Origin: Candidatus Tidjanibacter faecipullorum
GTDB lineage: Bacteria; Bacteroidota; Bacteroidia; Bacteroidales; Rikenellaceae
Assembly: GCA_019116245.1 (NCBI GenBank)
Contig: DXCC01000006.1
Coordinates: 34,855 to 98,854, forward strand
Length of the DNA stretch: 64,000 nucleotides
Direction of reading: 5' to 3'
The translations under genes and the position numbers were made by a program. Below the pieces are notes generated by a model, which searched no databases, had not been told where the DNA came from, and saw only the letters and a program-made list of their open reading frames with translations. This document shows, in pieces, positions 54,336 through 61,283 of the stretch. The stretch's first letter is position 1. Every line of letters starts with the position of its first letter.

Positions 54336-55067
54336 ATGTTGAACGGAACCATCCGCGTACTGGACGAGTGCGGCTCGACCAACACCGAGGCGGCCGACCG
54401 GTCGCGCTACCGTCACGGCGATGCGGTGATTGCCGTCAGCCAGACGGCCGGCCGCGGACAGCGGGGCCACCGCTGGGTGACGGCTCCCGGCGAGAACCTC
54501 ACCTTTACGCTGGTTGTCGAGCCGACTTTTCTGCCCGTGGCGCGGCAGTTCCTGCTGTCGGAGATTGCGGCACTGGCCGTGGTCGATACGCTCGCGCACT
54601 ACGGCATCGCGGCGCAGATCAAGTGGACGAACGATGTCTATGTCGGCGACCGGAAAGTCTGCGGCATGCTGATCGAGCACACGCTCGAAAAGGGGGTACT
54701 GGCCCGTTCGCTGCTGGGGATCGGCATCAATGTCAATCAGACCGAATTCCCGGAGTGGGTGCCGAATCCCTGCTCGATGCGGACGCTCACGGGGCAGACC
54801 TACGCCGTGCGGGAGGTGTTCGACACCTTCTACCGCTGCTTCGGCGCGCGGTACGACCGGCTGACGGAACCCGACGGGGCGGCGTATACGGAGCAGGATT
54901 ACCGGGCGGTCATCTACCGGCTGGGGCGGCCGGGGCGCTTCTTCGTGCCGGGCGAGGGCGAGGTGGTCGGTACGATCCGCGGGGTGGCCTCCGACGGCAC
55001 CCTGCAGGTGGAGATCGACGGTCGGGTGCGTGGCTTTCTCTTTCGTGAAATCGAATTTGTTTTGTGA
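54336..55067 (+). CDS. birA: biotin-[acetyl-CoA-carboxylase] ligase
   Basis: A 243-aa class I biotin protein ligase without an N-terminal DNA-binding domain, so it is not a regulator. Motifs: LDECGSTNTEA, SQTAGRGQRGHRWVTAPGENLTFTLVV (the biotin-binding GRGxxG region), IKWTNDVYVGDRKVCGMLIE and GIGINVNQT. It attaches biotin to carboxyl-carrier proteins. The start ATG at 54336 follows a TAGGAG sequence; the gene begins 4 nt after the barrel gene and is therefore in its operon. Confidence 0.94.
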   Translation: MLNGTIRVLDECGSTNTEAADRSRYRHGDAVIAVSQTAGRGQRGHRWVTAPGENLTFTLVVEPTFLPVARQFLLSEIAALAVVDTLAHYGIAAQIKWTNDVYVGDRKVCGMLIEHTLEKGVLARSLLGIGINVNQTEFPEWVPNPCSMRTLTGQTYAVREVFDTFYRCFGARYDRLTEPDGAAYTEQDYRAVIYRLGRPGRFFVPGEGEVVGTIRGVASDGTLQVEIDGRVRGFLFREIEFVL

Positions 55068-55106
55068 CGCGGTCGGCATGTACGGCCGCAGTTCGGAGAG
55101 TATATC

Positions 55107-56132
55107 ATGAAAATCGTTGCCGATGACAAGATCCCCTATCTCAAGGGGGTACTCGAACCCTATGCCGAGGTCGTTTACCGGCCGGGGCGGGCCATTGCGG
55201 CCGCCGACGTGGCGGATGCGGAGGTGTTGCTGGTGCGCACGCGAACCCGATGCGACGCCGGACTGCTGGCCGGATCACCGGTGCGGCTGGTTGCTACGGC
55301 GACGATCGGCACCGATCACATCGATCTGGCGTGGTGTGCCCGTCACGGGGTGGAGGTGGTCTCCGCACCGGGGTGCAATGCCGCCGGGGTGCTGCAATGG
55401 GTGGCCGCCGTGCTGGCGGCCTCCTTCGGGGCGAGCGATCCCGCATCCGTGACGGTGGGGGTCGTGGGAGTGGGCCATGTCGGTTCGCTGGTGGCTCGCT
55501 ATGCGCAGGCGTGGGGCTTCCGGGTGCTGTGCTCCGATCCGCCCCGCGAGCAGGCGGAACGGCTGGGAGTGGCACAGGGCTACGTGCCGCTGGCGCAGTT
55601 GGCGGCCGAATCGGATCTGGTGACCTTTCATGTGCCCTTTACGCAGCAGGGAACGTTTGCTACCTGCGGGTTGGGCGGCGCGGATTTTTTCCGCGCGCTG
55701 AAGCCCGGTGCGCTGGTGCTGAACGCTTCGCGCGGCGGCGTGGTGGACGAGGAAGTCTGGCTCGCCGCGCTGGCGGCCGGACGTTGCCGGGCGGGGGTCG
55801 ATACGTGGGCCCACGAACCCGCCATCGATCGGAACCTGCTGGCTGCGGCACAGTTTGCCACGCCCCATATTGCCGGTTATTCGCTGCAGGGCAAGGCCAA
55901 TGCCACGGCGGCGGTGGTGCGTGCCGTGGCCCGGCGTTACGGATGGCCGCTGACGGCGTGGTATCCGGCGCAGGTGCAGCCCGTCGAACGGCAGCCGATT
56001 GATTGGCATGCCTTGTGCGGCCGGATCGGCGACTATTTCGACATTGCCCGGCAGAGCGCGGCGCTGAAGGCCGAGCCGGAGCGTTTTGAACAGTTCCGGG
56101 AGGAGTACGCGTTCCGGGAGGAGCTTTTCTGA
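55107..56132 (+). CDS. pdxB: 4-phosphoerythronate dehydrogenase
   Basis: A 341-aa D-2-hydroxyacid dehydrogenase. Its N-terminus (MKIVADDKIPYLKGVLEPYAEVVYRPG) and LVRTRTRCDAGLL are characteristic of PdxB. The NAD site is VGVVGVGHVGSLVARYAQAWG near residue 115, and the catalytic pattern includes LNASRGGVVDEEVWLAAL and VDTWAHEPAID, with the His in TPHIAGYSLQGKANAT. PdxB oxidises erythronate-4-phosphate in pyridoxal phosphate synthesis. The short C-terminal PdxB dimerisation domain is present in part. Confidence 0.92.
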   Translation: MKIVADDKIPYLKGVLEPYAEVVYRPGRAIAAADVADAEVLLVRTRTRCDAGLLAGSPVRLVATATIGTDHIDLAWCARHGVEVVSAPGCNAAGVLQWVAAVLAASFGASDPASVTVGVVGVGHVGSLVARYAQAWGFRVLCSDPPREQAERLGVAQGYVPLAQLAAESDLVTFHVPFTQQGTFATCGLGGADFFRALKPGALVLNASRGGVVDEEVWLAALAAGRCRAGVDTWAHEPAIDRNLLAAAQFATPHIAGYSLQGKANATAAVVRAVARRYGWPLTAWYPAQVQPVERQPIDWHALCGRIGDYFDIARQSAALKAEPERFEQFREEYAFREELF

Positions 56133-56191
56133 CGGACGGGCGGCGTTCCGCCTCTCATTCTAATGTTTTAGACAATCATTTCTGAAATCCT

Positions 56192-57055
56192 ATGGCATAC
56201 AACCTTCTGAAAGGAAAGCGCGGCCTGATCTTCGGCGCGCTCAATGACAAATCCATCGCCTGGAAAGTGGCCGAACGGGCACACGAGGAAGGGGCACAGA
56301 TCGTGCTCACCAATACGCCCGTTTCGATCCGCATGGGCACGATCGACCGGCTGGCCGAGCAGTGCGGCGCGGTGGTCATTCCGGCCGATGCCACCAATGT
56401 GGCCGATCTGGAGCATCTCGTCACCAAAGGCATGGAGCAGCTGGGCGGTCGTTTCGACTTCGTGCTGCACTCGATCGGCATGTCGCCCAACGTACGCAAG
56501 GGACGTACCTACGACGATCTCGACTACGACTATTACCAGAAGACGGTCGATATTTCGGCTATTTCGTTCCACAAGGTGATCCAGACCTGCCGCAAGCTCG
56601 ACGCCATCGAGGAGTGGGGGTCGGTCGTGGCGCTCTCCTACATTGCGGCGCAGCGGACGCTGTACGGCTACAACGATATGGCCGATGCCAAGGCCATGCT
56701 CGAGTCCATTGCCCGCAGCTTCGGTTACATTTATGGCCGCGAGAAGAACATCCGCATCAATACGGTGTCGCAGTCGCCGACGCTGACTACGGCCGGCAGC
56801 GGCGTGATGGGGCTCGACAACCTGATGGACTTTGCCGAGCGGATGTCGCCGCTGGGCAATGCGACGGCAGCCGAGTGTGCCGACTACATCATCACGCTCT
56901 TCTCGGACCTCACCCGCAAGGTGACCATGCAGAACCTCTACCACGACGGCGGCTATTCGAGCATGGGTATGAGCATGCAGGCCATGCACGTCTACAACGA
57001 GGGACTGGAGTATCGCGACGTGAAGAACGACCGTTCCAAACACAACCGGAAATAG
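56192..57055 (+). CDS. fabI: enoyl-[acyl-carrier-protein] reductase (NADH), FabI
   Basis: A 287-aa short-chain dehydrogenase-like enzyme completing each cycle of fatty acid synthesis. Visible are LKGKRGLIFGALNDKSIAWKVAE (NAD site with the FabI-style GxxxxxSIA pattern), the active-site Tyr-x6-Lys in GYNDMADAKAMLES, and INTVSQSPTLTTAGSGV. Length is slightly greater than the E. coli enzyme (262 aa), with a longer C-terminus as usual in Bacteroidetes. A terminator hairpin follows. This is the last gene before the accessory region. Confidence 0.95.
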   Translation: MAYNLLKGKRGLIFGALNDKSIAWKVAERAHEEGAQIVLTNTPVSIRMGTIDRLAEQCGAVVIPADATNVADLEHLVTKGMEQLGGRFDFVLHSIGMSPNVRKGRTYDDLDYDYYQKTVDISAISFHKVIQTCRKLDAIEEWGSVVALSYIAAQRTLYGYNDMADAKAMLESIARSFGYIYGREKNIRINTVSQSPTLTTAGSGVMGLDNLMDFAERMSPLGNATAAECADYIITLFSDLTRKVTMQNLYHDGGYSSMGMSMQAMHVYNEGLEYRDVKNDRSKHNRK

Positions 57056-57079
57056 CGGCCGCGGCAACCTTCCACACAC

Positions 57080-57115
57080 AGCGGGGCGGAACCTTTCGTA
57101 AGGTCCCGCCCCGCT
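57080..57115. terminator. repeat-family terminator hairpin, copy 1 (after fabI)
   Basis: A 16-bp stem with one mismatch (AGCGGGGCGGAACCTT arm) and a TCGT loop lies between convergent fabI and the 72-aa gene. Nearly the same hairpin recurs at 60877 and, in part, at 62461. Confidence 0.75.
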
Positions 57116-57179
57116 GACTATACGTCAATAAACGCGTGCATTCATCCTGCGAGCCGTTCTTTACCTGCTCGACAAGGTC

Positions 57180-57398
57180 CTATCTGATCCGTTCTGCGGA
57201 CAGAAAAGCGCGAAAATTTCCAAACTGCAACAGATCAATGCCATACACGCGCTGAAATGCCAGAACCACTTCCTTCCCTCCATTTATATATAATGGATTA
57301 TTGATGCTATTCGTAGGAATCTCAACGCTCATTCCCTTTTCCAAACACACGACTCCTTTCCGGGTAGTATGCTTGACTACAACTCTATACAGTGCCAT
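57180..57398 (-). CDS. small conserved protein, 72 aa (DUF6140-like by recollection)
   Basis: The product reads MALYRVVVKHTTRKGVVCLEKGMSVEI..., then GGKEVVLAFQRVYGIDLLQFG. It has no signal peptide or membrane helix. I recall similar small Bacteroidetes proteins (KGMSVEV ... GGKEVIEAF) grouped as DUF6140, but cannot check it. It is the last gene of a three-gene minus-strand unit, 21 nt after the 338-aa membrane protein. Base composition is much more AT-rich than the flanking core genes. Function unknown. Confidence 0.65.
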   Translation of the reverse strand: MALYRVVVKHTTRKGVVCLEKGMSVEIPTNSINNPLYINGGKEVVLAFQRVYGIDLLQFGNFRAFLSAERIR

Positions 57399-57419
57399 AT
57401 TGTGTAATATTGTAAATAA

Positions 57420-58436
57420 TCATTCTTCAAATGCAGTCGCCATATTCTGATAATTCAAATAAGCTTCTTCCCATTTTGCTTGCATCTCATTCACATACTG
57501 CTGTACTCTTTTTTTGTTCAACAGCCCCTTCACGTATATTAGGATAGCAATCAGTCCCCAAATTCCCAATGCATATCCCCATTGCGCAAGTGCCCAATGA
57601 GACGTATCTGCAGATTCATTATTCATCCACGCCATAGTTTCCAGATAGCCCCAACGCCCAACAAGGGCAATTATGTTCACAACCACTATCACTATCAACC
57701 AAATTGTAATTTTCCGTTTGACTTTCGGCATTAATGATTCTGCCAATCTCTGCCCACGTGCAATATCTTCACCATAAAAATAATTGGCCATAGCTTCTGC
57801 GTACCGGGCAATCAAGCCAGCAATCAAATTAGATTGGCCTATTACAGCACGTTGTTTATACAACTTGGCAACCAGTAAATCCATGGTTTCAAGAAACTCA
57901 CCTTGTTTCTGACGTGTCCTTGATTCTTTCGTCCACCAACGATATACTTTGGTAAAAATAGAATCGCCTTGTTGATTCTGCCTTGTAAGTTCTGTCAGTA
58001 TTATTCTCGGCACATCCGACTTTGATTTTGTCGCTGCAGTCGCAATAGCTACAACGCTATTAACCAACATACCACAAGACTCTTCCAATAATGCTCGTTG
58101 TTCTTCTCGATCGACTTCTATCTCATATTGCAACTTAGCATTCATAAAGAACACATAGTTCTGAATCATGATAGTAGCCTGTTCCCGTATTTTATCTTGC
58201 GCCCACTGCGATTCAGCATATTTCAATGCGTTCTTGACGTTTTTAAAGAACAGATCAAATGAACTATCATATAAACTCGGAGACTGAACATACCGAATTA
58301 CCTCCAATTGAGCCTTTAATGCTGCTTCGAGCGATTCATTTGCATTTTCAGCCAACTCCGCTAAATATGCAGTCATTTCCTCGAGCGAGCGAATCTCTCC
58401 TTTCGTTCTATATTGAACACTATTTTCCATAGGCAT
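57420..58436 (-). CDS. two-helix membrane protein, 338 aa, function unknown
   Basis: A long helical cytoplasmic part (residues 1-240), with charged heptad-like stretches such as YLAELAENANESLEAALKAQLEVIRYV, is followed by two membrane helices near residues 243-263 and 283-303. A short charged tail (KKRVQQYVNEMQAKWEEAYL) ends the protein. No known domain was recognised. ATG at 58436 or 58430 may be the start. Gene order YkvA-like, this protein, 72-aa protein, with gaps of 49 and 21 nt, indicates an operon. Low GC suggests transfer or relaxed mutation bias relative to the core chromosome. Confidence 0.65.
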   Translation of the reverse strand: MPMENSVQYRTKGEIRSLEEMTAYLAELAENANESLEAALKAQLEVIRYVQSPSLYDSSFDLFFKNVKNALKYAESQWAQDKIREQATIMIQNYVFFMNAKLQYEIEVDREEQRALLEESCGMLVNSVVAIATAATKSKSDVPRIILTELTRQNQQGDSIFTKVYRWWTKESRTRQKQGEFLETMDLLVAKLYKQRAVIGQSNLIAGLIARYAEAMANYFYGEDIARGQRLAESLMPKVKRKITIWLIVIVVVNIIALVGRWGYLETMAWMNNESADTSHWALAQWGYALGIWGLIAILIYVKGLLNKKRVQQYVNEMQAKWEEAYLNYQNMATAFEE

Positions 58437-58485
58437 AACTCATTCATTACCACAAGAGTCTACATTGGGCGTAGATATTCACACA

Positions 58486-58812
58486 TCACTGTCTGTACTT
58501 TTTCAGGTCCTCCCCTAATTGTTTAATTGCAAACAAAATAACCGCCACATCATCACCCAATCCAATAACAGGCAGAAAATCTGGCACAACATCCAAAGGG
58601 CTAACCAAATACAACAAAGCAGCAATGGCAATCGCTTTTCCCTGCCATGGAGCTTTAGGGTCTACCATAAAACGCCACAAAGCCATCACCTCATCCCAAA
58701 TTTTAGCAATCTGTCCACGATTCATACCCTTCAATTTCGCCCCAATCTGCTGTATATCTTGCAGGGAGGCATCTTTCCTCATTTTTTCAAACATCGCATA
58801 CCATTTTTCCAT
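58486..58812 (-). CDS. YkvA-family (DUF1232) protein
   Basis: A 108-aa protein with the DUF1232 core: IAIAALLYLVSPLDVVPDFLPVIGLGDDVAVILFAIKQL, a conserved hydrophobic SPxDxxPD hairpin that is probably membrane-associated. Family function is unknown. ATG 58812 (MEKWYAMFEKMRKDASL) is chosen; the same frame continues upstream to 58926 only by passing through a structured RNA element and a T tract, which argues against the longer start. First gene of the three-gene unit. Confidence 0.78.
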   Translation of the reverse strand: MEKWYAMFEKMRKDASLQDIQQIGAKLKGMNRGQIAKIWDEVMALWRFMVDPKAPWQGKAIAIAALLYLVSPLDVVPDFLPVIGLGDDVAVILFAIKQLGEDLKKYRQ

Positions 58813-58835
58813 GATCTTATATATAAAAGTTAAAC

Positions 58836-58944
58836 AAAAAAAGTGCGGAACCTGCTGTCTCCGATCTGACAACGGGTACCGCCAAGCACCTTCCTCGAGA
58901 TCGAAAAAACAAGCAGTCCGCACCATACGAATATGTGCAGACCG
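58836..58944 (-). promoter_or_regulatory. attenuator-like structured RNA leader of the YkvA operon
   Basis: On the minus strand two mutually exclusive hairpins share the segment GTGCGGACTG. The upstream one pairs it with CGGTCTGCAC across a hairpin capped by a TTCG loop (+ strand 58914-58944). The downstream one pairs GTGCGGA-CTGCT (58912-58923) with AGCAG-GT-TCCGCAC (58843-58856), enclosing an inner CGATCT/AGATCG stem, and is followed directly by seven T residues (58836-58842). This is the layout of a terminator/antiterminator switch. No known riboswitch class was recognised. Confidence 0.55.
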
Positions 58945-59080
58945 TGCTTATTCTTCCCTCGAGGTGTGACCACTCCTTTCTCAAGAAGCGATCTAACAAA
59001 ATTGGCGGTTTCGTTGTCGGGGAATCCTAAGATTCACGTATCTAAATATGTCTTGCAGAGTCTATTCGAATCTGCTGAAA

Positions 59081-59088
59081 CAAAGATA
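59081..59088 (-). promoter_or_regulatory. -7 element (TATCTTTG) for the leader and YkvA operon
   Basis: Exact TAnnTTTG match on the minus strand, about 137 nt before the hairpin element begins. No TTG partner at usual spacing. Confidence 0.55.
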
Positions 59089-59243
59089 GTGAATTTCCGC
59101 ACATTCCGCATGGAGCGGACCGGTTTTTACCACTCTTCAGTACCGCATTGATCAGACTTTGGTCAGAACCCTGCAGGAACAAAAATATCATCATGCGCCG
59201 TCGCGGCGGTTCTGCAATCTCTCCGGATTTTCAGTCAACCGGC

Positions 59244-59396
59244 TGTTTTTTACACATACCGTAACATGTGACGGAATGTTCACAAAAAACCGAATGGCAG
59301 AAATGATTCGGCCAAAACATCGAGCACTGTTACGGCTTTTCCCTAATTTCGCATCAAGCAAACTGCAAGGATGAATACACGCAATGATATAAACAG
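59244..59396 (+). repeat. upstream/start block of the 488-aa gene, arm of an inverted repeat
   Basis: About 127 nt before the ATG at 59371 and the first nine codons are clearly similar to the minus strand of 61001-61154. Shared words include ACACAT..CGTAACAT, AAATGATTCG, CGCA..AAGCAAACTGCAA and ATGAATACACG. Confidence 0.75.
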
Positions 59397-60837
59397 CTCT
59401 TCCTTCGCGGAACGGCTGAATCGCATCCATAACCTGCGCCTGATGCGCAACACAACCAGTGAACTGTCCGCTCACACGGGCATCCAGTTGGGCAACAACA
59501 GTTTCAGCAGAAAGTCTCCATTCATTACCCGTTGCATATACAGCGAATTTGCCCGCGAAGTGGCAGAACGTACCGGCTTCGACCTTGACGATCTCCTGAC
59601 GAACTACGCCAAAGCATCAGTCTATTATGAGAAGATCAAGGGGACCAAACGGTCGCAACCCGAATTCCATCGTAATGTACTGCGGTGTCTGCTCGACGAG
59701 AAATTTGCAGAAACGGCAGACAAGGCGTACCGTGTGGCCGCCAAAGCAGCCGCTGGCTTCAATCAGCCCCTGTTGCTGTTGTTGATTACCGACTTGATTC
59801 CTACGTTTCGTTCCCGTACGGGAGACGTTTCACCGACGATACTGCTGGAACAGTTGACCCAGCTCCGCGATTTCCTCCGGCCACTCTACATGTCCTGCAC
59901 CTTCCCGTCTGCTCCCTATCTGATTCAACAATACAAGGCCTATGCCCGCCGTATCCATGACGGGGAATGTGTCACCCGCTTGGATCTGATCTATTTCGCA
60001 GTAGATATTTACGCCAATTTGGAGAACAACTATATTCCCCGGCAAAATTTTCTGGCCAATCAATATGTCTATCAACACTTGCTCCACCCCGATCTGGAGT
60101 CCGGCATTTGGCGCGAACGGGACTGTGGAGGTCCTAATCCGATATACTGGTTTTTCGACAGTCTTGGAGGCGAATATATTGTCATCCGTAAAGAGTTCAA
60201 CCGCCAACAGCGGCAGGTGAAAGAGACCTATTACGAATTGTATATTTGGCAGAATGAAGATCGTCCCTCATTCATGCTATACAAGGAAGACCAGCTCAGC
60301 AATCTGCTGCAAGGTCGGCCATTATCAGAAAGGGCTTGTATGTTGGGCTCCGTCACCACAAACGACATGGAGCATCCCACCTCTCTCGAACTGGCTTTCC
60401 ACACCAATTGCTACGAGCAATTTCCAACGCACCTGACCCGCATTGCCGACCGTGCTGACCGTGCCTTTATGGATAACTTGACGGATGGCACATGGGCCAC
60501 GATATACGATGGCCTCCATGCTGAGTATGGTGCCATAGAGCGTGTCATTACGGCCTATTCCATCTATTTGGAATATGCTTCCGAGACTCTCTCAGACGGT
60601 CGCCGCCGGGTCACCTCTTGGGTCCGCATTCCGCGAACCGGTCTGCTGGAACAAGCCGATATCGTGACGCCAATGGTGCGAATCCATTACGACCAGCGCA
60701 TCTATCTGGAAATCATCCCGCAGAACTACATTGTCGATATCACCGATGAGGACAGTATCAGACAGTCCGGTCTTGATGTTGTGGACAGCATTGTGGTGGA
60801 ATACCCGGAACCGGAAACAGATGCACTTGCACAATAA
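59371..60837 (+). CDS. hypothetical protein, 488 aa, unknown family
   Basis: A soluble-looking protein beginning MNTRNDINSSSFAERLNRIHNLRLMRNTTSELSAHTG. Residues 45-80 (FITRCIYSEFAREVAERTGFDLDDLLTNYAKA) are helix-rich and could be a DNA- or protein-binding segment. The rest alternates helical and beta-like parts, for example GGEYIVIRKEFNRQQRQVKETYYELYIWQNED, and ends VEYPEPETDALAQ. No signal peptide, membrane helix or recognisable catalytic motif is present. GC content is intermediate between core genes and the neighbouring AT-rich genes. Because its first codons and upstream block occur again as a relic at 61001-61154, it belongs to a repeated family. Confidence 0.65.
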   Translation: MNTRNDINSSSFAERLNRIHNLRLMRNTTSELSAHTGIQLGNNSFSRKSPFITRCIYSEFAREVAERTGFDLDDLLTNYAKASVYYEKIKGTKRSQPEFHRNVLRCLLDEKFAETADKAYRVAAKAAAGFNQPLLLLLITDLIPTFRSRTGDVSPTILLEQLTQLRDFLRPLYMSCTFPSAPYLIQQYKAYARRIHDGECVTRLDLIYFAVDIYANLENNYIPRQNFLANQYVYQHLLHPDLESGIWRERDCGGPNPIYWFFDSLGGEYIVIRKEFNRQQRQVKETYYELYIWQNEDRPSFMLYKEDQLSNLLQGRPLSERACMLGSVTTNDMEHPTSLELAFHTNCYEQFPTHLTRIADRADRAFMDNLTDGTWATIYDGLHAEYGAIERVITAYSIYLEYASETLSDGRRRVTSWVRIPRTGLLEQADIVTPMVRIHYDQRIYLEIIPQNYIVDITDEDSIRQSGLDVVDSIVVEYPEPETDALAQ

Positions 60838-60876
60838 ATAAACGATTCGACAGATCAACGTTGCTTCCCCCCAACA

Positions 60877-60918
60877 GCCAGCGGGGCGGAACCTTTCGAG
60901 AGGTTCCGCCCCGCTGGC
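60877..60918. terminator. repeat-family terminator hairpin, copy 2
   Basis: A perfect 18-bp stem (arm GCCAGCGGGGCGGAACCT) with a six-base loop, between the 488-aa gene and the minus-strand relic. It differs from copy 1 at only a few positions over about 36 nt. Confidence 0.75.
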
Positions 60919-60940
60919 ATTATGGCTGTGCTACTGATGG

Positions 60941-61027
60941 TTATGCTTGTGTGCGGGCGGCATCGAGCAGCGTGCGGCGGATGCTGTTCGGCAGAGGGTG
61001 ACTGTTAGTATCGCTACGTGTATTCAT
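60941..61027 (-). pseudogene. chimeric relic: start of the 488-aa gene family fused to the dxs 3' end
   Basis: On the minus strand ATG at 61027 opens a 28-codon frame whose first nine residues (MNTRSDTNS) copy the start of the 488-aa protein (MNTRNDINS). Its end (SIRRTLLDAARTQA, stop at 60941) copies the C-terminus of DXS (GIRRTLLGAARTQAQEA). At DNA level about 45 nt match the dxs end near 62530-62575 with a handful of differences. The stop is followed by the same kind of hairpin that follows dxs. It is most simply a recombination remnant rather than a working gene. Confidence 0.72.
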
Positions 61028-61154
61028 GATTGCAGTTTGCGTGGTGCAGAGCACGGGAAAGCTGCGGCAGACCTTGTTGTTTTTGTCGAATCATTTTTGC
61101 TTTACAGCTTTTTTGTGGGGGTCCCGTCGTATGTTACGAAATGTGTAGAAAATG
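61001..61154 (-). repeat. inverted copy of the upstream/start block of the 488-aa gene
   Basis: The minus strand here aligns with 59244-59396 over about 150 nt, roughly two thirds identical by eye, including the ATGAATACACG start. It faces the opposite way to the intact gene. Confidence 0.72.
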
Positions 61155-61209
61155 GCCAATGCTGCGGAAATACGGCGGTGTTGTGCGGCAGTCAAGTGAG
61201 GCATAGTGG

Positions 61210-61217
61210 TATTTTTG
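61210..61217 (+). promoter_or_regulatory. -7 element (TATTTTTG) for the duplicated-domain lipoprotein gene
   Basis: Matches TAnnTTTG, 67 nt before the ATG at 61284. Confidence 0.45.
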
Positions 61218-61283
61218 GGACTATTATGCATAATCTAAATGGTGTGAACCTAACTTGTGGTAAGTGTAAAAAACAGTGGGCTT

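Larger units (their letters stand above)
58813..59370. other. divergent regulatory region between the YkvA operon and the 488-aa gene
   Basis: This 558-nt gap contains no credible gene. It holds the attenuator-like element at 58836-58944, the -7 element at 59081-59088 for the minus strand, and a repeated upstream block (59244-59370) that recurs inverted near 61028-61154. The short open frames here are low-complexity. Confidence 0.55.

Noticed and set aside
58836..58924. Possible signal recognition particle RNA, because GTCAG and AGCAG words occur as in SRP domain IV
   Set aside because: The strand on the 3' side of AGCAG closes almost at once to a T tract, whereas SRP RNA needs a longer continuing helix; the apical loop is also shorter. 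A terminator/antiterminator reading explains the pairing better.
58813..58926. Longer start for the YkvA-like gene at 58926
   Set aside because: The added residues (MVRTACFFDLEEGAW...) are encoded by the hairpin and T tract of the leader and are not family-like.
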